Part shown: piece by piece, positions 10,044 through 21,244 of the stretch
Layout: the number at the start of each line of letters is the position of its first letter
Numbering within the stretch: the first letter of the stretch is position 1
Origin: Bathynomus jamesi
Taxonomy: Eukaryota; Arthropoda; Malacostraca; Isopoda; Cirolanidae
NCBI GenBank assembly: GCA_023014485.1
Contig: JAJOZX010003301.1
Location: 346,303-410,302 of the forward strand
DNA length: 64,000 bases
Direction: 5' to 3'
The notes under the pieces: generated by a model
What the model was told of the DNA's origin: nothing
Database searches by the model: none
Seen by the model: only the letters and a program-made list of their open reading frames with translations
Made by a program: the position numbers and the translations under genes

Positions 10044-11190
10044 TTGAACCTCCTCTCCTTGTATAAAACCGTTTTTAAACGCTCTTGTATAAAACGGATG
10101 GTTAACGCAGTTTCGAAAATGGCGTCTGACAGTGATGTGCGTCGTAAACAGAGAGCTGTTATCGAGTTCTTAACCGCAGAGAAGGAAACAGTTGGAAATA
10201 TTCACAAACGTCTACAAAACGTTTACGGAGATGTTATTGTTGCTCGAAGCACAGTTGGACGCTGCTCTAAACGTGGGAGATCATCGGAGAGAGGGAGAGC
10301 CAGCCTCGATGATGAGCCACGAAGCGGTCGCCCGGCATCGGCTATGACATCTCACACTGTGCAACGTGCTAACAGCATCATTCAATCAAATCCGCGCGTC
10401 ACATACAAGGCGCTATCACTGGAGCTAGGAATTAGTGAAGGAAGTGTGAATACGATAAATCAGCAACTGGGATACTCAAAAGTGTGTTCACGGTTTGTTC
10501 CTCGCGAACTGACTGAAGATCACAAAGCCCAAAGAAAAGAAATTGCTTCTGAATCGTTGGTTCGATACGAGACAGAAGAGGATGACTTCCTTTCACGAAA
10601 TGTGACTGGGGATGATACACCACTTTGAACCTGAAACAAAACGCCAATCCATGGAGTGGCATCACGCAGGCTCCCCACGCAAGAAAAGTTCAAAATGGCT
10701 CCCTCTGTAGGAAAGGTTATGGCCACCATCTTCTGGGACATGAAAGGGGTGATTCTGGTGGACATTATGAAGAAAGGACAAACAATGAACTCAGAGGCAT
10801 AGATTGCTACCCTACAGAGACTCCAGAGACGTATAAAGCGAGTTCGACCGGAAAGAAAACTGGAAGACGTCCTTCTTTTGCACGATAACGCAAGACCACA
10901 CACCAGTTTGCAAACAAGAGAGGCCATCACAAAAATGCGCTTGACTGTGTTACCTCACCCTCCATACAGCCCGGATGTGGCACCTTCAGACTTCCATTTG
11001 TTTGGGTCAATGAAGGATAGTATTCGTGGAAGAAAGTTTCAGTGACGATGAGGTTGTTGAGGAGGTTAAGAGGTGACTCCAGCGGAACCCAGCGGACTTT
11101 TAGCAGCAAAGAATAAAGGCCCTTGTTTCGAGGTGGAGGAAAGCCGTAGAAAAGGATGGAGACAATGTGAAAAAACAAAAACTTGTAAAA
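10044..11190 (+). pseudogene. Mariner transposase pseudogene 1 (DD34D)
   Basis: The N-terminal helix-turn-helix region begins at MASDSDVRRKQRAVIEF (about 10,120) and continues through DDEPRSGRP, RVTYKALSLELGI and RFVPRELTEDHK to a GDD near 10,610, where GDETW is expected. A frameshift there disrupts the HHFEPETKRQ segment, which survives in another frame. The remaining frames carry KVMATIFWDMKG, LLHDNARPH (10,880) and YSPDVAPSDFHLF (10,965). The last two catalytic Asp are 34 residues apart, the mariner DD34D spacing. A stop also interrupts the segment after MKKGQTMNSEA. Possible ends are GTAAGTTTGAACTTTTTGAG (10,002) and a loosely matching inverse near 11,215-11,240; I could not fix a TA duplication. 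Confidence 0.85.
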
Positions 11191-11287
11191 AAAGTATGTA
11201 ACTACTTGTGTACAAAATTTCTGGAACTTACAAGGAAACTTGGAAAGAAAAAAAAAGGTGGTGAAAAATATATTGAGCGGCCCTCGC

Positions 11288-11326
<39 letters not shown>
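11288..11326. repeat. (TA)n microsatellite
   Basis: TA tract between the first mariner and the following segment. Confidence 0.93.
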
Positions 11327-11327
<1 letters not shown>

Positions 11328-11617
11328 CATCAACAATTGATGGAATGTTTGGGGAGGAAGAACGATTGAGGTTTTGGAAAACTCGCTACTCAAACATCCC
11401 TAACAGCGTGAGAAGGATTAATCTCAATGTAGTCTCCTATGGAACGTCATTAGGAGGGATCACTGAAAATACTGGGACTTCAGTTCCTGAAATTAGGGGT
11501 CTGAGCAAAGAATTAAAGACAGGTTCTTCCCCAGGTATAGATAACCTATGAGTATTTAAAGTATGCTAATAATGTGGTGAACATAGCTCATTGATTTTCT
11601 CAGCAATAAGGGTGCTA
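11327..11617 (+). pseudogene. Possible non-LTR retrotransposon scrap
   Basis: One frame (to 11,551) ends in ELKTGSSPGIDNL, which resembles the LKxGSxPGxDxL segment just upstream of the reverse-transcriptase palm in non-LTR elements. No other RT motif follows, and a (TA)n tract begins at 11,618. A weak call on a single motif. Confidence 0.3.
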
Positions 11618-11690
11618 TATATATATATATATATATATATATCAGGTTGTAACATAAATTCTGCTCGATTAGAAAACGGACGATAGATAA

Positions 11691-12155
11691 CACTGGTCAA
11701 CACTCATTTTATTGCCAATCATATTAGAGTGATTTTGGGGTAACTTTGTGGTGCTGATTCCGAATATGACATCGGTTTTGCTAGATTGGCTCTAATTTAT
11801 GAGATAATTGGTACCCCATTGAAACACGTAAAAATGCAAAAAATTTAATGTTCAGGCGGAGCCTACTTACTGGTTGGGTGGCCGATGACTTATATACGGA
11901 GGGGGAATATTCTAGAATGATCGCGGAGTAAACACTAAGAATATTCGCGTGTCTCACCATCTAGAATGTTCCGGTAGTTTCCCATATGCACGCGTTATGG
12001 TTACGTTTCCTATTAATTGAGGGTATTCATTATCTCAAGAACTAGAGCCAAATCGGAAAAACTACTTTCATTTTGGAATTCAGCAACCCCAAAATACCCT
12101 AAATTCGTACGAATTTCCTTGGCAACGAAACAAAAAATATTTTTTGTTGACCTGT
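11691..12155. mobile_element. 465-bp non-autonomous relative of the 57.7-kb transposon
   Basis: Ends CACTGGTCAACA and TGTTGACCTGTG are inverted, with one base missing. They are flanked by ATAA on both sides (11,687-11,690 and 12,156-12,159). Inner arms are also inverted: GATTTTGGGGT, GCTGATTCCGAATATGA and GATTGGCTCTAATTTATGAG match the inverse of the right end with scattered changes. CACTGGYCAACA followed by GCTGATTCCRAA and a TTTTCTAG-type word is shared with the ends of the coding transposon at 57,730-60,096. Inserted in mariner 2. Non-coding. Confidence 0.7.
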
Positions 12156-12379
12156 GATAATAGAATAACCTCACGATAATGTGAAATAGTTTTAGAAATG
12201 TTGCAAAATACACGCGGCGACAGGTTCGCACAGGTTTTATCACGATACAGAACGATACAGAATAACTTAGGCTAGTGTAGGCTTAGGCTAGTGTAGGATT
12301 AGGATAATGAATATGTTCTCTGGTGTTTTTCATACAGTTACAACGCCACCCATACGATATTACAGTAATTGAAAAAACA

Positions 12380-13401
12380 TGGAGCCCACGAAAAAGCATA
12401 TTCGATATGTGATGCTGTATGAGTTCCATAAAGATCTAATGCTAGTGAATCCACAAGAAACATTCAAAGAGTTTATGGAAATGATGTGAGCGAATAGATG
12501 TGTAGGAGATGGTTTGAGAAGTTCAGAAATGGAGACTTCAGTCTGAAAGATTATCAACGAACAGGACGACCAAATGAGTTAGATGAAGAGTTGCTTGAAG
12601 CAACAGTGGAGGAAAACCCAACAGTAACTGTAAGAGAACTTGGCCTGCAACTCGGCGTTAGCCATATGATCATTCATCGTCATTTGAAGCTGTTAGGAAA
12701 AGTAGTGAAGGTTGGAAAATGGGTTCCGCATGATTTGTCACAAGCGAATCTTCAACATCGAATCGATATTTGCACATCACTGCATTCTCGGCAACTGCAG
12801 GCACCGTTTTTTAATCGGATCCTCTATAACAATATTAAGCGTCGACATCAGTGGCTTAGCCGTGAAAAACAAAGCCTGAACCTCAACCAAGGAATGGACC
12901 CCCATCCAAAGAAAAATTTTGCTATGCTTTGGTGGGATATGCAAGGAATTAGGGTATTTATTTTGAGCTTCTGCCAGATAACCAAACAATCACAGGATTC
13001 ACAGCTGAAGTCTACTGCCAACAGCTTCAACGATTGAAGATGGCATTACAAGAAAAACGTCCTGCATTAATTAATCGCAGAGGTGTTCTATTCCACCAGG
13101 ATAACGCGCGCCCTCACATTGCTCGAATCACCACTGCCCAATTGGAGGCATTTGGTTGGGAAAAATGCCTCATCCACCTTATTCTCCGGACATCGCATCT
13201 TCAGACTACCATTTATTCAGAAGTCTGCAACACCACCTAGTCCTAGATGGACAAAAGTTGCAATCCAGGGAAGCTATCGAAAACAAAGTGATCGCTTTTT
13301 TTAACTAGAAACCAAGGGCTTTCTTCGAACGTGGCATAAAAAAACTTTTCTACAGGTGGGAGGAGGTTATAGAAAAAGAAGGGAATTATATTGATGATTA
13401 A
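12380..13401 (+). pseudogene. Mariner transposase pseudogene 2
   Basis: Start at ATG 12,380 (MEPTKKHIRYVMLYEF), then a stop/frameshift near 12,488. The helix-turn-helix region continues as RRWFEKFRNGDFSLKD, GVSHMIIHRHLKLLGK and KWVPHDLSQANLQHR. The segment that should contain the first catalytic Asp (usual form TGDEKW) is deleted: PFFNRI runs straight into LYNNIKRRHQWLS. Downstream are VFILSFCQITKQ-type remnants, RRGVLFHQDNARPH (second Asp, 13,100) and, after a frameshift near 13,166, YSPDIASSDYHLF (third Asp, 34 residues on). The C-terminus RWEEVIEKEGNYIDD ends at 13,401. Inactive. Confidence 0.88.
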
Positions 13402-13504
13402 TTTGTCCTTATAAGTCATTTAAATTTTGTTCTGAATGAACTAAAAATAAAAAATCGAGCAGAATATATATTACAACCTTATATATATATATTTTTTTTA
13501 ATTG

Positions 13505-13700
13505 GGGTTGTTTAACCTCCTTCGCAACATCTAAGGTCGTATGACGGAGGGGACCTACAGCTTTACGTGGGATCCGAACCACGGGTCGCTACATAATCTG
13601 AGCGCGGAGGACGGTCTCCCATCGAACTACTACCCAGACCCAATGTCGCTTAACTTAGCTGATCTCCGGGAAGCGGTGTTACGACATTGGCCACAACATA
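13505..13700 (-). mobile_element. 5S-rRNA-headed SINE (SINE3-like)
   Basis: Read on the minus strand, the head contains GATCAGCTAAGTTAAGCGAC and GGGTAGTAGTTCGATGGGAG followed by ACCG. These match the internal promoter region of 5S rRNA (box A, intermediate element and box C) with few changes. The body that follows, GACCCGTGGTTCGGATCCCA plus CGTAAAGCTGTAG, is also found in the tRNA-headed SINE at 8.7 kb. The tail ends in a T/A-rich and TA tract. Recognition of 5S is from memory of its conserved sequence. Confidence 0.65.
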
Positions 13701-13703
13701 GCC

Positions 13704-13707
<4 letters not shown>

Positions 13708-13746
<39 letters not shown>
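13708..13746. repeat. (TA)n microsatellite
   Basis: TA tract between the SINE and LINE-B copy 1. Confidence 0.93.
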
Positions 13747-13749
<3 letters not shown>

Positions 13750-13759
13750 CCTTGCCAAA

Positions 13760-14705
13760 AATATATATAGGAGCATTCTATTCAGCGACAATTACAAACC
13801 TACTGCTGTTATTTCTTGCTTCTCAAAATTACTTGAGAAACCTTTGCTGCACCCATTAAATGATTATTTATGGATGTCTCCTAATCAGTTTATTTTTAAA
13901 AGATCCCATTCAACTGACCTGTGTATTTATATTTTGAAGGAAATTGTATTCAAATACACTGACAACAATGCAACTATTTATAGTTGTTTCTTGGATATAA
14001 GCAACGCATATAATAGACTGAACCACAATATTCTATTTGAAAAATAACAAGACAGAAATTTTCCACTGTATGTATGAACTATATTGAAAGTTTGGTTCCT
14101 TAACCAAACTTTTATGGCTAATGGAGCAACGCATTGTCCAAATGTTTTGGTTCCTCATGCGGAGTTAGACAAGGCCTCTTGCTCTCTCCTTTACTGTTTA
14201 ATATGCATATTGATGGCTTAATTACTTCTCTTAATGATGCAAGAAGGGGATGTTTAGATAACATGAGGATAAATAACTTGGTTTATACCGATGATATGGT
14301 ATTAATAAACTCTTCAATTAAAGATATAAATCACTTTGAGAAATTTGCGAATTGTAATCGCACAATCATGATATTAATTTTCATGTTAACAGAACTAAGA
14401 CCACGCAATTTCATCCCAAAAGCTCAAACCAAACAGCTAATATTGGCTAATATTTTCGAAATAGAAGGTAAGTGAACGGAGCAAGTACAAAATTTAAGTA
14501 TCTGGGTCAAATCATCACCTTGAATGGAGACTCAGACATAAGAAAACAATATCGAAGTTTCTGTGCGAAAGCAAACATGATTAAAAGGAACTTCAGAATC
14601 TGTACAGGCGAGGATAGTCACTTTTTTCATACTTTCCGCACTAATATTTACGAGCAGCAACTATGAGCTAAGCATAAAAAAGGTTCTGGCAGAACCCTAA
14701 ATTTG
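13760..14705 (+). pseudogene. LINE-B copy 1: non-LTR RT relic
   Basis: RT segments in broken frames: NYKPTAVISCFSKLLEK (NYRPIS-type), FLDISNAYNRLNHNIL (palm A, usual DLSxAFDxVxH), then CGVRQGLLLSPLLFNMHIDG (usual GVRQGGVLSPLLF) and VYTDDMVL (usual YADD, with A replaced by T), then STKFKYLGQIIT. A frameshift and stop separate palm A from the GVRQG segment. The element reads on to a GSGRTLNLL motif at 14,685, which is also present in copy 2 at 16,110, where the sequence continues. Clade is uncertain (CR1/L2-like by its 3' tail). Confidence 0.8.
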
Positions 14706-15311
14706 CTTTGCAACTAGTGATGTGTCGGATGTCCGGCAAGTCTTTTTTTTATATGCGGTAATATTTCTATGATTGTTTATAATAAATTAATTGGAAAAGG
14801 AATAAAAAATAAACGGATCTATACTGTTACAGACTGATTTATTTTCATCAACTAATGTTTTTCATGGCTTAAAGTAACTAAGTAGTGTACCTTACCCGTT
14901 AGGGTAACTTTTAAAAAATACGACTAAATTGAGACAAAAACTTCCTTTTTTTTTTTAAACTTAAAGAAGCGATCTCTTCCTTTTGCTATGAATTACAATT
15001 AATTAACAAGTTATATTTCAAGATGAAAAGCAGCTTTTCCCCATTTTCATGAGACAAACGTTTTCTTTCATCTGAATAGATTTTCCCTGATGCATTAAAA
15101 AAAGTAAACAAATTGAACTTGGTGGAGCACTCAAATAGTTTAATTAATGCCAGAAATTTTAAATTCAACAGATTATTCTTTTTTATACTAGTGTTTATAC
15201 GTGTCACCACCTTTATTTCACCATAGAAATTCATTTTATTTTAATTTATCAGACAAGGTAATATAGTAAAATTAATAATTAGCCAAATTAAACTCCACAT
15301 ATCATATCATG

Positions 15312-15342
<31 letters not shown>

Positions 15343-15555
15343 GAACCAAATAGAAATATATAACGAATTACATTAGTAAATTCATATAATAATGCTCCAA
15401 GATTGTGACATATTTAAATTTTGTGGTCATTTCAGCCAGCGCAGCCTTATTTTCTTTTCTGAATACATATATATAAAAAATAATATGTATTTATTTTTCT
15501 TTTTTACGTTTTACTTGCCTTTTAAATTTTAATTATAATTTTCATTACAATTTTT
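14706..15555. other. Unassigned AT-rich DNA with (ATA)n
   Basis: No gene recognised. A trinucleotide tract (ATA/AAT) lies at about 15,310-15,342. An 82-codon minus-strand frame at 14,986-15,234 shows no domain. Confidence 0.4.
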
Positions 15556-15759
15556 GGATCACCTGAAGATCAGGGCCCCCCAGCCTTCTTTAGTTAGCCT
15601 TATAAGGCTAACTTACGAAAATATCACGACTTAACCTAACCAATCGTTAGGTCAACTGTATGTCCTTGACAATTGGTTAGGTTAGATCGTAATATTTTCG
15701 TTAGTTAGCCTCATAAAGCTAACTAAAGAAGGCTGGGGGCCCCGATCTTCGGATGATCC
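15556..15759. mobile_element. Palindromic MITE P1, 204 bp, 8-bp TSD
   Basis: Near-palindrome beginning GGATCACCTGAAGATCAGGG and ending in its inverse. Arms carry CGAAAATATCACGAC and TAACCTAACCAATCG. Flanked by identical CAATTTTT (15,548-15,555 and 15,760-15,767). Same family as 52,145-52,347 and 52,916-53,115; inner arms recur at 17.1 and 46.4 kb. Non-coding; superfamily unknown, the duplication size being hAT-like. Confidence 0.88.
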
Positions 15760-16009
15760 CAATTTTTTATTTTTTATTTATTAAATTTAGCTTACTTCCA
15801 CTGAAGACGTTCTTTGGGTGGAAGGAAACGTTTGGATTAAATAAAGATGCCTGGAATGTTGACGACAGAAACAGTTTAAAAGATCCCATACACCAATTTC
15901 CGATGTCTTTCGTAGAAGATACAATGAAAACACTTTACGTCAATTCAGGAAGTTCGAATTATATACTCGTATATACTGTATATGCCTTCGTATCTTACTT
16001 CCCCTTAAA
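15760..16009. other. Unassigned
   Basis: Unique-looking sequence between the palindromic MITE and LINE-B copy 2. A 115-codon frame (15,753-16,100) runs across the boundary into LINE-B and is not convincing as a gene. Confidence 0.35.
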
Positions 16010-16965
16010 CTATTATCAGGATTGTACTGTACAAGTGAAGCTAAAAACACTCTCTTTCGTACTTTCTGCAGTAATATTTACGGACAGCAACTCTGGGTGA
16101 ACTATAAAAAAGGTTCTGGCAGAACCCTAAATTTGCTGTACAACAGGTCTTTTAGACTCTTACATAAATTACCCCCGAGATGCTCAGCTTCGCAAATGTT
16201 TGCTACCCGCGATGTCCCGAGCTTCCCGGAGGTAACAAGACGTGCTCAATACAGTCTGATGCAAAGAATTAAAAAATCAACCAACCCAATTATCCAAGTT
16301 ATCCATGAGTCCTGCCGTTTATCCTCTAAGCCAGTGGTTCCCAATCTTTTCTGGTTCGCGGCACCCCAGTGCTATCTATCTACTTTCACGGCACCCCTGT
16401 GAATTAGCGTTTACCCCAGTTCAACAGCCGGTTCCCCCACCCTGCCAAGTGAGCACCACGTACCTTGAAACAGAGTCTATATCGTTCCTTTATGGGTGTA
16501 ATAAATTGTGAATTTTGTTTTATTTCAAAATGTCAAACAAGCCCTCCTGGGAAGAAGTGGCTAAGCGTTGAATTATTGGATAAAATTGAATCTGTAAGGA
16601 CCAAGCCTGAGGAAAGTGTATATTTTCACAAGATACCTCGTTCCAATTACAACTTCAATAAAAAATGTTGAAAAATCAACAATCTACAACAATCTTTGCG
16701 GCACCCCTGGGCAATGTCAGTGGCACCCCGGGGTGCCGCGGCACCCCGGTTGAAAACCACTTCTCTAAGCTATGGAATTCTTGGTACGAAAACTTATGTC
16801 TGTAGCTCCACTTAACTTCGACATTACTGTATTATTTCTAATCAACTGTATATATTTCTATCCTTAGTATGTGAACTGTCATTGTATTAATAATATTTGT
16901 CATATGGACTATAGTCTGCCACTAAACCTTTTCATTTTCATTTTCATATGTATACTAGCGGAGTG
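16010..16965 (+). pseudogene. LINE-B copy 2: 3' end, split by a MITE
   Basis: Encodes KNTLFRTFCSNIYGQQLWVN, KKGSGRTLNLLYNRSFRLLH and RDVPSFPEVTRRAQYSLMQR, the post-RT C-terminal region. Coding is interrupted at 16,332 by a 431-bp hAT MITE and resumes after 16,770 with LWNSWYENLCL and a stop. The 3' untranslated region ends in TTTTCATTTTCATTTTCAT near 16,935-16,955; such short repeated tails are typical of CR1/L2-type LINEs. The same 3' end occurs at 48.4-48.5 kb. Confidence 0.82.
16332..16762. mobile_element. hAT MITE, 431 bp, perfect 8-bp TSD
   Basis: Begins CAGTGGTTCCCAATC and ends GGTTGAAAACCACTT. The direct repeat CTCTAAGC is identical on both sides (16,324-16,331 and 16,763-16,770). The interior has subterminal GCGGCACCCC words repeated in both orientations. 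A non-autonomous hAT-type element lying in the LINE-B coding end. Confidence 0.9.
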
Positions 16966-16996
16966 ACCTGGCGTTGCCCGGGTGGAAGTTGAGCGC

Positions 16997-16998
<2 letters not shown>

Positions 16999-17029
<31 letters not shown>

Positions 17030-17032
17030 TCA
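16999..17032. repeat. (TA)n(CA)n microsatellite
   Basis: Short compound tract. The sequence before it (about 16,965-16,998, with GCGGAGTGACCTGGCGTTGC) resembles a dispersed arthropod repeat that I cannot name. Confidence 0.85.
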
Positions 17033-17212
17033 GTTAGGTTAATTGAATGCCCGGTTAGGTCAACTGAATGCCCGGTTAGGTTAATTGTACGCCCTTGACG
17101 ATTGGTTAGGTTAAGTCGTGATATTTTCGTTAGTTTTAACGAAAATATCACGACTTAACCAATCGTCAAGGACGTACAGTTGACCTAACCAGGCATTCAA
17201 TTAACGTTTCCA
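17033..17212. mobile_element. Palindromic element P2
   Basis: Two arms around TTCGTTAGTTTTAACGAA (centre near 17,131). Arms carry GTTAGGTTAAGTCGTGATAT and CCCTTGACGATTGGTTAGG and their inverses. GAATGCCCGGTTAGGT is tandemly repeated in the left arm (17,046 and 17,070). Related to P1 but lacks the GGATCACCTGAAG termini. Confidence 0.75.
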
Positions 17213-18178
17213 TGACGTCTGTGATAGAGCTCCGCCCATTTTATATCACTATCTTTTATGACGTGTCTATGATGTCACTATCTTTCAACCAATCCGGAAT
17301 ACAGAGGCCTCCAGCGGCCTCAGATGACCTCGGAGGCCGACGCCACAGAGCCTATCTTCTTTCTTGGCCTCAGTTACCGCTATTACCCCAAGTCTCATCC
17401 AAATCTGGCCAGTGGTTTGGCCGGCCATAAGAAACAAAGAAAGAAAGTTTGCAGGCAGTTCGACCATCACAGTTATTAGTATAGATATAGTTAGTTAGTT
17501 AATTAGTTGCTCACAGAATTAGTATCTTCAGGGACATGGGTTCGAATCTTACCAAGATAAGGTTAAATTTATTTTTAACGTGTTTAGTGTTAAAAATTAG
17601 GTAAATTTAGTATGTTGTTTTCAATAATATATAAACATATAAGATTAGACCTACATACAGTGACTCTCTGTAAATAAAGAAAAACTGAAGTGGAATATAA
17701 CTGAAATTGCCTCTAACAGATGGCGTCACGTATTCAGAGAATCTTTTAACGACTTCATAAAAAGTTCTGAGATTTAGCACTAAAAAACGATAGAGAGAGA
17801 CTTCCTTTAAAAGTACGCTGTATCGGTAAAAATATAACTATACTGACCAACTTTGAGAAACCTACTTTAGAGTTCTTCATACAATCCTTTTGAAGGCCTT
17901 TTTATCTGATTAAAAAGAGGGTATAATACAGTGTTCTTAAAGTGTTATAAGAACCTGGTGAAAATATTTAAAACTTTCGAATAGATTTTAATGTAAAGTT
18001 TGCGCGCGATCTGCAAGTTATTTATGTAAAATTCTTTTGAAAGCTTTTTTTGCGTTGCACTAGCGTGGGGGGGGGGGGGTGCAAAAGTAGAGTTTTTCTG
18101 CTTTGATCTAAAGAATTATTTCACTATTTTTTACTTCTTTAAGAATTATTCATGTTTTCTGGGCGTACACCTATATAT
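17213..18178. other. Mostly unassigned; weak tRNA-like scrap
   Basis: 17,213-17,470 is GC-richer, with GGCCTC words and no coding motif. Near 17,500-17,550 a GGGTTCGAATC word resembles a Pol III B box, but a matching tRNA fold is not convincing. A run of about 13 G lies at 18,067. Confidence 0.35.
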
Positions 18179-18179
18179 A

Positions 18180-18182
18180 CAG

Positions 18183-18246
<64 letters not shown>

Positions 18247-18480
18247 AGTAAAACGGGAATAAAAGACAAGATGAATGAAAATCAATCTTTTACTATAATA
18301 TGCTATTCAAAATGCAGTTTCAAGTGCACATGTGATGCACAATATTTCAATCATCTGAAAATAGGTAACCAAACAGCATAGCCAACACGAGTAGGGCTCA
18401 TTTTACAAATTTCTATCTTTAGTGGGTAGGAGGGGGGCTGTTCTTTTTACAACCCCCTTCCTGTTATTTTCCCACCGGTT

Positions 18481-18541
<61 letters not shown>
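18180..18541. repeat. Two long (TA)n tracts around a spacer
   Basis: TA tracts at about 18,180-18,246 (interrupted) and 18,484-18,541. The spacer between them shows no coding or terminal-repeat signal. Confidence 0.9.
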
Positions 18542-18543
<2 letters not shown>

Positions 18544-18544
18544 A

Positions 18545-21240
18545 AAAATGAACAATGAATAATCAATATTCATTTTTACATAAGAACCAAAATCGCTTAA
18601 CGCGAGTTTGGATAATAATTTTACTTGTAGCTTCCTATTTTTGTTCGTGTCACAACCCTACGATCTACCATATCTATGTTTAGTCGTATCCATTTTCCAT
18701 TTGTTATAGAAGTTATTATAATTAATTATGAATTGTCTTGCATCTCACCCTCGACCCTAGATTATGCATACACATTGCATGTAACAGGATTGGAACCCGT
18801 AGTTGTACTTCTTAGTCATTACTACCCACTCTTTGTCTCTAATTCGTTCTTGTAAATCTTCCTAATAATGATTTGTACTATACGTAAAAATTCAATAACT
18901 ATGACGTCACATTTTCCCTTCATCATATATCTAGTATTCAATGTAGGAAAATTCTTTAACATCATATACTAAGGACGAAACACTCTATAGAAGTCATTAT
19001 TTATATGTTATGTAGTATAAATATAACTATTATTCGACCATATACCCCGCCCCCATAGCGTCCATCTTATCTTGATCATTATCCTATATAAATTTTATTA
19101 AATATTCATTTTTTCTCATTCGTGCGAAAACGCTCAAATACGTTCTCGTATTGCTTTTTTTATTATTTTTTTCAAGTGCGTTCACCACTCAAGATATTCA
19201 AAAATGCTGAGGTTAAAGTGATCGAATTCCGCTGACTGGCAGATTCGAGCGCCTCAAAGATAAAATATCTCCGTTCGCTCTGATTTCAAATTCATAACAT
19301 ATTATAGCATATTATTTCGTAAATAAATTATCTCGTATGTACCATGTACTTTGTATTATATTTCTAACATCTAAATTGTCTATTAATATGAAACACTGTA
19401 AAAAAACAAAACAAAGTTATAGTAACTGTTTAATTGTAATTAACTGTAATACTTTAATTTAATATAACGTAATGTACTTTAATAGAACTGTAATGGACAA
19501 TCATAAGCGAATGTGAAGTAATCCATAATTGTAATCGTAATTGTAATGAACCAAAATTAATACGTACTCAGTCGTGTACTTAATTTGTACTTATGTGTAC
19601 TATTACGAAATGATATCGCCTTCATAAATGTAGACTCGGCGAAAAATACAAATTAGTTTTTATTTTTATTTTTTTTAGTTGAAATCTTTCAAAACATCTG
19701 ATCATGTGTTTAAAAAAAGGGGGGAAATTTAACCTTCAACTGTCCTCCCCCAAAACATTTAAGTTTATATTATACATGTACTTGTAAAATTACAGCACTT
19801 CTTCATTAGACTTCTTGATCATAGCACTTCATTAGGACTCCTTTGTTAGCAGCCTTGCTGCGGGGAGGGGGCAGAGGCCCCTTGCCTCCTTAATATTTTT
19901 AGATTCCGGCCTGAGCGATGGTCGAAAGAGGTCGAACCTCTACCCCTCTAAATTCAGAGCACTAACTGTAAATTTTTAAGAAGTAAATCACAGCAAGCGA
20001 AACTTTTTATTTTCCCCCTCGAGTTGGGCTATCTTCAGAGGAATTTAGTCAGTAAAGTAAAGTATCAGAGTATTATTGAAAGAAAAGAATTAACAGAGTG
20101 TCGACCCCATAAAGCGAGAGAAAAGAATTAGAAAGTTATAGAAGAAAAGTATATAGAAGAAATATCCGTTGCAGCCTCCTAACCAGAACCCCCCGTCGAA
20201 TCCGAACCGACTCAGGGCCATAGACGGAGGGTTAACAGATATATATATATATATTTGAAAATATTTTCGCTATCAATTATGTAATTTAGAGTTGAAACGA
20301 GAAGTTTTTAATGGCTCTCTCTTATGTTCTCATTGTTTGTTGAAATAGACGATAAATGGCCATTTGTTTCCATTACTTTTATTTGGGATCGCGAGTTTTA
20401 AATTGCAAACTTTCCCTTCGAAATAGTCAAACTTTACGATTAAAATGATGCCTACAGAATACATCCTCACAAACTCACACTGTTATAAGTAAACCAAAGA
20501 TTCATTTACGTTAGTTTCGAGTAAATATAGCGATGAATTTTATCTCAATCCGAAATGTTATAAACTTCGAGTACAGTTCAAGAGTGTCGTAAATGTTTCT
20601 GGTGAGAAAGCTTTTGTATACGAAAGAATTATTTATGCTTTTCATTTTATTTTTATTATAATAATTTCCTAAAAAAAAAAAGCTGATAACAGTTTTTGAA
20701 AAGTAAATACATGTTAAAAATACAATTAAACTGAATTCATTGTGCATTTCCATCTCGTGTGTAAAGCTTCTATACAAAATGAAAAAAAGCAAAATGAGAT
20801 TTTATGGACCATGAATATCATCTCTTTAAAAATCAAAAGAGTTGAAAAACCTATGATTTGCCTCGAATTTTCTATTTCCCATGCACCGAACCAAGCATTA
20901 AGTGATGTAGAAGTTGTATTCGTGGATTAGGTTTGCGAGGGTGATCACAACGTGCCTGAACTGCGTGAGTACAGCGCAAAAAAAAACTGTTCCAGCAAAT
21001 CTTCAGGTTCTTCTGTACGGTGAGTCACGTCTGCCATTCCATTTTTTGATAATCTGTGATGCACAGAACTAATTCTATTAACCCTATATGAACAACTGTT
21101 ACAAATTTCTAATCTTTTATATACACGCATTTATAACTTAACCCTACAGAAAATTCTGTCCATAGAGGGTTAAGTGGTAGCTAATAAAATTAATATAAGC
21201 ACCAAGTTTTGTCTCGGCTTAAGTCTCACAAGATAGTTTA
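18545..21240. other. Long AT-rich region, unassigned
   Basis: About 2.7 kb without a recognised gene. 19,400-19,610 is rich in repeated TGTAAT/GTACTTA words (low complexity). A GC-richer patch at 20,160-20,240 contains a GGTTCGGATTCG word on the minus strand that could be SINE-derived. A (TA)n tract lies at 20,239-20,255. Frames of 60-93 codons at 20,511-21,130 have no domain I recognise. Confidence 0.4.
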
Positions 21241-21244
21241 AAGA

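Larger units (their letters stand above)
11643..13480 (+). mobile_element. Mariner element 2, bounded by TA
   Basis: Inverted ends AGGTTGTAACATAAATTCTG (11,644) and the inverse of AGGTTGTAATATATATTCTG (to 13,479), continuing into GCTCGATT, agree over about 27 positions. Both sides abut TA tracts, so a TA target duplication is plausible but hidden. The element is longer than a 1.3-kb mariner because a 465-bp element sits between its left end and the transposase gene. Confidence 0.85.

Noticed and set aside
18067..18080. G run as quadruplex regulatory element
   Set aside because: A single homopolymer of about 13 G in AT-rich DNA with no gene nearby; more likely a mononucleotide repeat.
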